From Bacteroidota bacterium (GTDB lineage: Bacteria; Bacteroidota; Bacteroidia; AKYH767-A; OLB10), in contig JAFDWZ010000046.1 in NCBI GenBank assembly GCA_018268195.1, positions 1 through 52,209 on the forward strand: DNA of 52,209 nt, given 5' to 3'. Below are positions 16,692-23,992 of the stretch, piece by piece; the first letter of the stretch is position 1, and each line of letters begins with the position of its first letter. The notes beneath the pieces are model-generated. The model saw nothing but the letters and a program-made list of their open reading frames with translations. It was not told where the DNA came from and did not search any database. The position numbers and the translations under genes were made by a program.

Positions 16692-18582
16692 TCATCCATT
16701 TTTTAAACCATGAAATAAGGAAATAGGCAGTCCACAAATCGTTTACTGCTTTTTCACTTCCGCCTTTCACGTCATTTAATATTTGTTTTAATCCTTCTTC
16801 AGTCAAGAAAGGAAAATTTTTGCAAAATTCTTTATAATTTGACTCCACATAGTCAACCATAATTTCATAGCCCCATTTCTTGAGAGGCAGGCAGAATCCC
16901 ATTTTTTTTCTATAAAGAACATCTTTCGGCAACACACTTTCAAGTGATTTCTTCAGAATGTATTTTGGCTCATTACCTTTCACTTTCATTTCACCCGGCA
17001 CCGACAGAGCAAAGTTAACTAATTCATAATCTAAAAACGGTGAACGTAATTCAATAGAATGAGCCATTCCTAACTTATCGGCTCTGTATAAATACCAGTT
17101 TGGGTCAGTAAGTTTAAATCCCATAAAACACATCCAATCTATTGGTTGGTGATATGGTCTTTTAATTTTATCGTATTCGTTTTTAAATAATTCTACTACC
17201 GAATAGGAGTTTAACTGATGGTGTTTATTTCTAAAATCAACATTTAAAAATTTGTTCTTAACAGACTCTTTAAAACTCCGTGCACTTCCCCAATAAAACT
17301 CTTGATTTAATGCAGCACGGTTGAGCATTTCACTCAACGGAGAATTGGAGTCATAGAGAGAATAAGTTCTCGAAATTATTTTTTTTATAGCAGTGGGTAA
17401 TCGTTTGAGTTTATTAAAGGTATTGTAATTTTGAATATACCTTAAGTGATTTCTGTAGCCTGCAAAAATTTCATCGCTTCCATCACCTGTCAATACAACA
17501 ATAGTTCCTTGTTGTCTGGCTTTTTGAGAAAGAAAGTAAATAGGTACACAGGTTGGATCAGCCAACGGCTCATCAAAAATATCAACCACATGAGGAAGAA
17601 AGTTTTTAAATTCTTCAGGGTTAACTGTTTTTTCGAAATGTTGTGTTCCGAATAGTTCCGAAACCCTTCTTGCATGTTCCAGTTCATCAAAATCCGGTTG
17701 GTCTTCAAATCCTATGGAATAGGTTTTTACCGGCTTATTGGTCATGGTAGACATTAGCGCCACCAATGCACTTGAATCCACGCCTCCGCTCAGAAAAGCT
17801 CCTACAGGAACATTAGAAACCATTCGGTATTGCACAGATTTTTTAAGAAGCTCCAGCGTTTCTTCTTTTAATTCGTTTTCACTCTTAGCTCTTAAATCAC
17901 GATATTCAATTTGCCAATATTGGGTATAGTTGCTATTGCCGTTTTTATCAATGGTCATGCAATAGCCGGGATGAAATTTTTTTATTCCCTTGAACATGGT
18001 TGAAGGGGGCGCAAGTACATTGAATGTTAGAAAATGATAAAATGCTTCTTCGTCAAGATTGGTTTGGATAAATGGAAGTTTTAGCAATGCCTTGACTTCC
18101 GAAGAAAATGCAAAGACCCCATTCTGAAAAGAATAATAGAGTGGCTTTTTTCCTACGCGGTCTCTTGCCATAAAAATTATTTCTTTTTTCGGATCCCAGA
18201 TAGCAAATGCAAACATCCCGTTAAGGTAATCCAAACATTTTTCGCCATATTTTTCGTACAGTGCTAAAAGCACTTCTGTATCACTGTCAGATTTGAAAGG
18301 ATACTCCGGCAAATATTTTTTTAACTCGTGATAGTTATAAATTTCACCATTAAATACAATTTCATATCCGGAATTATTCTTCATGGGCTGATGTCCGGCA
18401 GATGATAAATCAATAATGCTAAGTCTTTGGTGGCCGAAGAAAAGTTTGTCTCCTTCAATTGCTGAAATTCCGTTATCATCTGGTCCCCGGTGCCGAATGG
18501 CATTATTCATTAAATTGACTAATGCTTTTCCGTCACCAATGTTGCAATTGTTATAGTTGAATATTCCGTTAATTCCGCACAT
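16684..18582 (-). CDS. asnB: Asparagine synthase (glutamine-hydrolysing) family amidotransferase
   Basis: A 632-residue two-domain enzyme. Residues 1-210 form the class II glutaminase domain with nucleophile Cys2 (MCGINGIFNY) and the RHRGPDDNG motif. The synthetase domain has the PP-loop SGGVDSS at 265-271 and the later VVLTGDGSDEIFAGYRNH block. Housekeeping AsnB makes asparagine, but paralogues inside polysaccharide clusters are often proposed to amidate uronic acids or other carboxylates. The position between two GT4 genes, with zero to eight bases of spacing or overlap, supports the second role, though the sequence alone cannot exclude ordinary asparagine synthesis. All glutaminase and ATP-binding signatures appear intact. 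Confidence 0.88.
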   Translation of the reverse strand: MCGINGIFNYNNCNIGDGKALVNLMNNAIRHRGPDDNGISAIEGDKLFFGHQRLSIIDLSSAGHQPMKNNSGYEIVFNGEIYNYHELKKYLPEYPFKSDSDTEVLLALYEKYGEKCLDYLNGMFAFAIWDPKKEIIFMARDRVGKKPLYYSFQNGVFAFSSEVKALLKLPFIQTNLDEEAFYHFLTFNVLAPPSTMFKGIKKFHPGYCMTIDKNGNSNYTQYWQIEYRDLRAKSENELKEETLELLKKSVQYRMVSNVPVGAFLSGGVDSSALVALMSTMTNKPVKTYSIGFEDQPDFDELEHARRVSELFGTQHFEKTVNPEEFKNFLPHVVDIFDEPLADPTCVPIYFLSQKARQQGTIVVLTGDGSDEIFAGYRNHLRYIQNYNTFNKLKRLPTAIKKIISRTYSLYDSNSPLSEMLNRAALNQEFYWGSARSFKESVKNKFLNVDFRNKHHQLNSYSVVELFKNEYDKIKRPYHQPIDWMCFMGFKLTDPNWYLYRADKLGMAHSIELRSPFLDYELVNFALSVPGEMKVKGNEPKYILKKSLESVLPKDVLYRKKMGFCLPLKKWGYEIMVDYVESNYKEFCKNFPFLTEEGLKQILNDVKGGSEKAVNDLWTAYFLISWFKKWMNA

Positions 18583-19593
18583 TTAATTTTCCAGTAAATT
18601 TTTTATCGTTGTTTGCCAGGAAGTATTAAAATAGTTCATGTCAAATTGTTTGACAAATTCATACCCTTTTTCAGATCGTATTTTTCCTGATTGGAGGGTA
18701 CTTATTACATTATCTTTCAAGTCGTCTTTAGTAGTAATTATCTGACCTGATTTGGTCAATAGTTCATGCATGCCACCTATACCTGAACCAATAACCGGTG
18801 TTTTACATAACAATGCTTCATGGGCTACACGGTTCCATCCTTCATTTAATTTACTCATTAATACCACTACAGAGGAAGCATGAAGCAACATAACGTAATC
18901 TTCTTTATTCAAAGAAAGAAACCGCACAGGAATATCTTCTGCTTTATTATTTGCACCGGTCATGATGAGTTGCACGTCAAGTGTTTTCAAAGCCTCATAG
19001 GTGTCATAAACTCCTTTTTGCCGATGTGCATTCCCAATATAGATAATCGGCTTTTCAGTAAGTTTAAACTTTTGTCTGAATGACGAAATCTTTGTCTCAC
19101 TTATTTCGTAATCCTCAGGATTAAAGGAATTGTAAATAATCTGAATGTTTTTACATCCCAGTTTCTGCATTTGTTCTCTCCAATATTCCGAAACAACAAT
19201 GACCAGATCCATCTCAGGTAACTTTTTCGAAAGCAACTTAAAAAACATTTTATGAGCAAAGGTTTGTCCTGAAAAATTTTCATCAATGTGATGGATTAAT
19301 GCTACGTTTTTTGAACGCTGGTTTAGTTTAGCTACTGCTGCGGGATAAATTTCTTTAATGGTTACATCTGCTTTTGCAATATTGAATTGATTTTTGAAAA
19401 AATAATTCAGAAACGATTGATTTTTATATTTAACAGTGCTTTTGTCAAAAGAAACATCATAGCATTGCGACAACGCCATTAATGCATAATGGTTGTAAGT
19501 ATTTCCCCCCTTAGTGACCGATGTGATTCTTTTTTGAAGAAAATTCTCAATAACTACCGGTGCTTTTGTTTGCCACACAATTTTAGCCGACAT
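18583..19593 (-). CDS. Glycosyltransferase family 4
   Basis: A 336-residue GT-B protein. The donor-binding half shows EKPIIYIGNAHRQKGVYDTY, VQLIMTGANNK and the E-x7-E region MSKLNEGWNRVAHEALLCKT with both glutamates in place. The acceptor half has LPEMDLVIVVSEYWREQM. It would transfer one sugar to the growing lipid-linked repeat. Its stop abuts the asparagine-synthase start with no gap. A promoter-like TAAATTTG lies 40 bases upstream in a 99-base gap, so it may begin a sub-operon. Confidence 0.84.
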   Translation of the reverse strand: MSAKIVWQTKAPVVIENFLQKRITSVTKGGNTYNHYALMALSQCYDVSFDKSTVKYKNQSFLNYFFKNQFNIAKADVTIKEIYPAAVAKLNQRSKNVALIHHIDENFSGQTFAHKMFFKLLSKKLPEMDLVIVVSEYWREQMQKLGCKNIQIIYNSFNPEDYEISETKISSFRQKFKLTEKPIIYIGNAHRQKGVYDTYEALKTLDVQLIMTGANNKAEDIPVRFLSLNKEDYVMLLHASSVVVLMSKLNEGWNRVAHEALLCKTPVIGSGIGGMHELLTKSGQIITTKDDLKDNVISTLQSGKIRSEKGYEFVKQFDMNYFNTSWQTTIKNLLEN

Positions 19594-19633
19594 TGAGAAA
19601 ATATGAAAATTTGACCTGTTGCATTTGAATCTG

Positions 19634-19641
19634 CAAATTTA
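19634..19641 (-). promoter_or_regulatory. Internal promoter -7 element (TAAATTTG) within the polysaccharide locus
   Basis: An exact TAnnTTTG on the minus strand, 40 bases before the GT4 start, in one of the few real gaps of the locus. No good -33 partner at 17-23 bases. It could give separate transcription of the seven downstream genes. Confidence 0.35.
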
Positions 19642-19692
19642 GTCAATTAAATCATTCAGCTAAGTCATGTAAGTGACTGATTGTTAAACCAT

Positions 19693-20664
19693 TTATCGAA
19701 GGTTCAAACTAGAGGTCATGGCAAGAAAGTGAGGAAGATATTTTCTTCCGTTATCACGTATTTGTTTTTCAATTTCAAAACGCTCGCTTATTACTTTAGG
19801 TATGGCCGAATCGGTTGCGGGCACATTGAATTGAAAGCTACATAACCGGTTCTGCAGTTTAACTGCTTTTTTTGATTTGATGAATTGAATAAAAGGAAAG
19901 ATATACCCTTTTTGAGTAACGTGAAATTTTTGGCTTCCTGCTTTTAAACGTACGTTTTTTGATAGCTGATAAGTTTTATGTTCAGGGAAATATAATTCAC
20001 TGAACAGACTTTCTGTAGTAAATGAATGATGTAATTCTGCAAATAGATTTTCGAACCAGTTTATAATTTCGTTGTCAGAAGGGGCTTTCCGGAACCAGTT
20101 ATTTCGCCATTCAATAACGGTTTGCACTAGTTGAAATAGTTTGCCCTCAGAAATATTTAGAAATTCAAGATCATAAATCAATGCTTTGCCATGCAACAAT
20201 AAATCGCGCACTCTAATGGTTTTGTATTTTTTTTGTGCATAGAGTTGAATATACATCTTTAACAGAAATTCCAATGCAGTCTGTTTTTTTAAAATTTCAA
20301 TTTCATTGTCACTCAGTTTTTCTCCTGTGCGCAATTCTTTACCATGAGCAAGATTATAATTATGCAAGAAAGTAAACATTTCAGTTTTCTTGAAATCATC
20401 TACCGAGCAAGCGTAAGGCTGATGAAGAAACAAATATTTCTCTTCATTGGTCATTTCTGCTCTGAAATTTTGCAAAAGTGGGGTAGAGTTATTCACCAAA
20501 ATCAGCAAGTCAATATCAGATATTCCGGGGTTTGACACATGACCAACGGTATATACTGCAACCACCTCGTTGATTTTTTTTAGAGATGTTAAAAGTTTAT
20601 CGGTATATTTTTGATATGTATCCCGTTCAACGTATTTCGGATAATCAATGAGTTTATAATTCAT
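19693..20664 (-). CDS. Nucleotidyltransferase-fold protein of unknown function (second of a pair)
   Basis: A 323-residue soluble protein that I do not recognise as a named family. Residues 38-57 (VGHVSNPGISDIDLLILV) fit the polymerase-beta-type nucleotidyltransferase pattern: a glycine turn, then G-x-S-D-x-D with metal-binding Asp50 and Asp52. The usual Gly-Ser of this superfamily is Gly-His here (G41-H42). The remainder is mixed helical with basic patches and no membrane segment. Its start overlaps the end of the upstream gene by 11 bases, and that gene also has a nucleotidyltransferase motif, so the two probably form a complex or act in sequence. It could transfer a nucleotide or phosphoryl group to a polymer precursor, but no substrate can be named. 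Confidence 0.6.
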   Translation of the reverse strand: MNYKLIDYPKYVERDTYQKYTDKLLTSLKKINEVVAVYTVGHVSNPGISDIDLLILVNNSTPLLQNFRAEMTNEEKYLFLHQPYACSVDDFKKTEMFTFLHNYNLAHGKELRTGEKLSDNEIEILKKQTALEFLLKMYIQLYAQKKYKTIRVRDLLLHGKALIYDLEFLNISEGKLFQLVQTVIEWRNNWFRKAPSDNEIINWFENLFAELHHSFTTESLFSELYFPEHKTYQLSKNVRLKAGSQKFHVTQKGYIFPFIQFIKSKKAVKLQNRLCSFQFNVPATDSAIPKVISERFEIEKQIRDNGRKYLPHFLAMTSSLNLR

Positions 20665-21658
20665 TTTCAGCTTTTGATAATAACGTATTTACTAAGCGAA
20701 GCATTTCCGGTTTCAGCGTGTCAATGGTTTTTGCCAGTGAAGTTTCAACTACACCTGACCATTTTTTATGAAAGTAATGATTCAGTAAAGCGTTATCTAC
20801 TTTTAACAACATCCTGTAACGATTAGGAGGGGTGTAATTCCAATCGTTTCTAATTTGTGATATATCATCCATCACCTTATAATCTGTTTCAGATAATTCC
20901 TTGCGAAGCAAATCAAAACTATCTTTTTTAAATACGCCTTCGGGATGTTTTAACTGAAGATAAATGGCTGGTAAAAGCATAAAGCCGCTCAGCATACTTT
21001 TTATATCATAATAATTTGTAGTCGCTGTATTTTTCTGAATATTCTGAATAAGATGCTTGCAGAATCCTGAAAAATGTTTTTTAGATTCTACCTCAGTTAA
21101 ATTACGTTTTATGCTGAAATTATTTTTACCGGTCAGGCATTTAACGTGTTTGTATAATAAAGGTGGAAAATAATCTGACGGATAGTCTTCAAGTTCTTTC
21201 TCCGTAATGATAAACCATCCGTGATGCTGTAGCGGATCCATCTTTCTCATTATCCTTTCTGATTTTCTGAGCGCCACAGCCGTTTTAAAAATTTCACTTG
21301 CCGACCGGAATGTATAGTTATTCAGTATTACAAGCCCATCGAAATCACTGTAGTTGATAATTTCATCTGTACCAAGGCTGCCGTGTGTATAGGCCCCTGA
21401 CAAATTATTTTTAAGATTGATTTCTAAAAAATGTTTCATTTCCAGTGCGTAGCTATTATTAAAATGATATTCTTCTGTTTGGATATCCATTTTAGCGGCT
21501 TGCTTATTTTCTACTGTAATCTGATAGTAATGAAATATTTTTTTTGAATTTTTAAGATAAGGAATTCTGAAGTCAATGAAACTTAATAACCTGTCAACAC
21601 CGGAAAAGCAACCCGTTTTAAAATATTTTCTTATGTTATCAAAGCTGCTTCTGCTCAT
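20654..21658 (-). CDS. Nucleotidyltransferase-fold protein of unknown function (first of a pair)
   Basis: A 334-residue soluble protein without a family name that I can give. Residues 89-112 contain YTHGSLGTDEIINYSDFDG followed by LVIL, which is the polymerase-beta-superfamily motif: Gly93-Ser94, a spacer, then the metal-binding pair Asp105 and Asp107. This is the arrangement seen in aminoglycoside and other small-molecule nucleotidyltransferases and, loosely, in LicD phosphotransferases. The C-terminal 150 residues are helical, with MDDISQIRNDWNYTPPNRYR conserved-looking but unassigned. It starts five bases after the methyltransferase gene and overlaps the second nucleotidyltransferase-like gene by 11 bases. 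The context is polysaccharide synthesis, so a precursor-modifying role is inferred. Confidence 0.62.
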   Translation of the reverse strand: MSRSSFDNIRKYFKTGCFSGVDRLLSFIDFRIPYLKNSKKIFHYYQITVENKQAAKMDIQTEEYHFNNSYALEMKHFLEINLKNNLSGAYTHGSLGTDEIINYSDFDGLVILNNYTFRSASEIFKTAVALRKSERIMRKMDPLQHHGWFIITEKELEDYPSDYFPPLLYKHVKCLTGKNNFSIKRNLTEVESKKHFSGFCKHLIQNIQKNTATTNYYDIKSMLSGFMLLPAIYLQLKHPEGVFKKDSFDLLRKELSETDYKVMDDISQIRNDWNYTPPNRYRMLLKVDNALLNHYFHKKWSGVVETSLAKTIDTLKPEMLRLVNTLLSKAENEL

Positions 21659-21663
21659 AATTT

Positions 21664-22821
21664 TCAGGATGTTTTGTTTTTGGCCGATGTGATTACAATT
21701 GCCTGAGGTCCTAATTTATTGGATAATTTCACAACGGTATTTAAAAATATATTATCAACGGCCAACACGGTTTTCATAACCGCTTTGTTCTTATGCCAGG
21801 GTTTGTAAATACGATTCATAAAAGCTTCGTACACAACTCTGAAAAGTGAGTTGTAAGGAGCAATAGTTAGAATGCGATATTGAAGTCTCTCGAGTTCGTC
21901 TTTTGTTTCTTTAAGGTTAATTTTATTGTCATGATCACTATGCTCGTAGGTACGGAATAATTTACGCACAAGGTCAGTCTGTTTTTCAGTAAATCTTCTG
22001 GTTGTATAAACAGGTTCATGTAAGGTAAAAATCCCATCGGGCTTTAGTTTTTTATCTACTTCACTTAAAGCATCAGTAGGGCGGGGCAGGTGATGCAACA
22101 TTCCAAAACTTATTGCTGCATCAAAAAAATTATTTTTAAGCGGAATATTGAGAGCACTGGCTTGAATAAAGTCTGATTCGGGAATAGCCATTTTTGCTAC
22201 CAGCAGTCTTTTAAAAGAAATATCTGTTCCTATATAGTTATATTTAAACTCAGCTGGATTAAACATACGCGCAATAGTGCGGGCGTTGCCACATCCAATT
22301 TCAAAAATCCATTTGTCTTTGCAGTTTTTTTCAAGATAATTAATCATGTTGGTTTTACGGGGAAGAAATATTCTCCATAAATTATCATTCTGAATGGATT
22401 TCAGCATATCCTGTCGCTGTTTTTCGGTATCAACAGCAGCATCGTAATATTTCATCTCTTCGCGGTTCCAATCACCGTCACCGGAGGTGTGCTGCGATGA
22501 AATTCTATCGAGGGTGTTTTTTACATCTGCCTTCAAATCTTCCGGAAGGAGTTCGTTCATCTGTGCAGCCACAATCTTCAGATGCGCCATATCCACATCA
22601 GCATCATTAAGTATAATCGGAATATACTCACTGATAAAATAAACATATTTTTTGTCGGAAGTAAAAATGAGTCCCGATTTTATATCATCATCCGGAAGAA
22701 TTTTATCCTGTTGTAAATTCTTTTCAGTTTTGTTTTGTCTTGTTAACTCAATACTGTAAACTTTTAAATCGGAAGTGCCTGTATTAGGACAAATAAGTTT
22801 ATCAAGTGTTCTTTTGTACAT
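21664..22821 (-). CDS. Class I SAM-dependent methyltransferase with degenerate Trm112-like N-terminus
   Basis: A 385-residue protein. Residues about 5-72 resemble a Trm112/YcaR-type zinc-ribbon domain (LDKLICPNTG, then GLIFTSDKKYVYFISEYIPI), but only the first cysteine (C11) remains; the later CxxC positions are replaced, so zinc is unlikely. Residues about 170-290 are the SAM-binding Rossmann fold: motif I WIFEIGCGNARTI, the acidic YIGTDISFKRL strand, DFIQASALNIPL, and motif IV FDAAISFGMLHHLPRPTD. The last 90 residues are helical. Trm112-like N-termini occur in many polysaccharide and natural-product methyltransferases. The neighbours suggest methylation of a sugar or phosphorylated group of the repeat unit. 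Confidence 0.75.
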   Translation of the reverse strand: MYKRTLDKLICPNTGTSDLKVYSIELTRQNKTEKNLQQDKILPDDDIKSGLIFTSDKKYVYFISEYIPIILNDADVDMAHLKIVAAQMNELLPEDLKADVKNTLDRISSQHTSGDGDWNREEMKYYDAAVDTEKQRQDMLKSIQNDNLWRIFLPRKTNMINYLEKNCKDKWIFEIGCGNARTIARMFNPAEFKYNYIGTDISFKRLLVAKMAIPESDFIQASALNIPLKNNFFDAAISFGMLHHLPRPTDALSEVDKKLKPDGIFTLHEPVYTTRRFTEKQTDLVRKLFRTYEHSDHDNKINLKETKDELERLQYRILTIAPYNSLFRVVYEAFMNRIYKPWHKNKAVMKTVLAVDNIFLNTVVKLSNKLGPQAIVITSAKNKTS

Positions 22822-22899
22822 AAAATATAAACTCTGCTGTTATGATTATAATATTATTTTTAAGAATGAATGTTGTTCATTGATGCTCTGTAATTGATG

Positions 22900-23850
22900 T
22901 CAGTTATATATCACACAATTTACAAAATCCTTTACGCTAATCTGATTGTTAAATAAATCATGTAACTTAGAAAAGTAGGGGAGTTCTGTCAGCTGGTTTG
23001 CTTCAAGTCTGCCGTATATGTGATCAATGGCATTTACTCCTTCCAGCACAATCGGATTTCCCGGGTTCTGACCAAAAAAACCTTTTCCTATCAAAAGTCC
23101 TAAAGTGCGGTTTCTGCTAAGGTCATTAAGAGAGGTTAGCCCGAAATCGCCAATGCCTGCATAACGAAATATCGTATCACTTTGAACTGAAAATATTTCA
23201 AGTAACTTTTTAATTTCGTTAAGCGCTTTAGTGAAAACAAGAAAACGTACATTGGAAGAATTATAGTAAGCATCAACAATACCAACAATAATTGCATAAA
23301 TGTTTTTAAGAATACTCAACAGCTCTACCCCTCGTATGTCGTCCGTATAATCAAATACGGCAAGATTTGTTCTGAAGAGTGATTTTATACCATGAAAATC
23401 TGATTTATCCTTTGTTGCAATGGTAAATGAAGTAGGTATTTCAAAAATAAACTCATTGGCAAATGAAGGGCCTTTAATTGATGCAAGCCTGTTAGAAGTA
23501 ATTTCAGCAAGCGCGTCAGGAATAAATTTACCTTTTTGACCAAAACCTTTTGCGCCATTTACTATGATACAATTTTTATTCAGGGATAACTGTTTTACAA
23601 AATCCATGATGGCATTTGATGGAATACACAAAAACAAAAAGTCCGCAGCACTGATGGACTTTAAATCGTCAGTAGCTTTAATGGCTTTGCTCAATATCTT
23701 ATTGGGAAAATATTGTGGATTTTTCCGGGACGAATTTATTTCAGAAATAACCTGCTTATTCCTTGTGTGGATAGTAATCTGATTTTCCTTCTTTAAGGCA
23801 TTTGCAAGTGCTGTTCCAAAGGCTCCCCCTCCGGCTACTGAGATGTTCAT
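22900..23850 (-). CDS. NAD(P)-dependent glycerol-3-phosphate dehydrogenase-like protein
   Basis: A 316-residue GpsA-family protein. The NAD-binding loop is VAGGGAFGTALANAL (residues 5-19). The catalytic lysine region is intact (ELLSILKNIYAIIVGIVDA, K182), as are NGAKGFG (K101), GPSFANEF and the substrate-binding AGIGDFGLTS...LSRNRTLG. It differs from housekeeping GpsA at the conserved N-x-K position, where NVRFLVFTKAL has Arg. GpsA reduces dihydroxyacetone phosphate to sn-glycerol 3-phosphate. Being inside a polysaccharide locus and divergent, it is probably a second copy that makes glycerol-phosphate or a related hydroxy-acid or polyol phosphate for polymer decoration. A consensus promoter element lies 32 bases upstream of the start codon. 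Confidence 0.75.
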   Translation of the reverse strand: MNISVAGGGAFGTALANALKKENQITIHTRNKQVISEINSSRKNPQYFPNKILSKAIKATDDLKSISAADFLFLCIPSNAIMDFVKQLSLNKNCIIVNGAKGFGQKGKFIPDALAEITSNRLASIKGPSFANEFIFEIPTSFTIATKDKSDFHGIKSLFRTNLAVFDYTDDIRGVELLSILKNIYAIIVGIVDAYYNSSNVRFLVFTKALNEIKKLLEIFSVQSDTIFRYAGIGDFGLTSLNDLSRNRTLGLLIGKGFFGQNPGNPIVLEGVNAIDHIYGRLEANQLTELPYFSKLHDLFNNQISVKDFVNCVIYN

Positions 23851-23882
23851 TAATGATTAAAATAAAGTATCATGAAGTTTGT

Positions 23883-23890
23883 CAAAAATA
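23883..23890 (-). promoter_or_regulatory. Internal promoter (TATTTTTG) before the GpsA-like gene
   Basis: An exact TAnnTTTG on the minus strand with a TTG 23 bases upstream, in a 142-base gap after the ABC exporter gene. It could transcribe the GpsA-like / methyltransferase / nucleotidyltransferase cassette separately from wza-wzc. Confidence 0.45.
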
Positions 23891-23992
23891 GTAAAATACT
23901 GCTTAGGAACTCTCAAGGTGTGCAGCAACTTTCAATCAAATTGGTGGAATGAAATGGCGGAATAAATTGTATCGGAAAAAGGAACAGAAAAA

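Noticed and set aside
22860..22885. Weak inverted repeat (AATGAA...TTCATT) between the GpsA-like and methyltransferase genes
   Set aside because: Only six pairs, AT-rich and no T-run; not a credible terminator.
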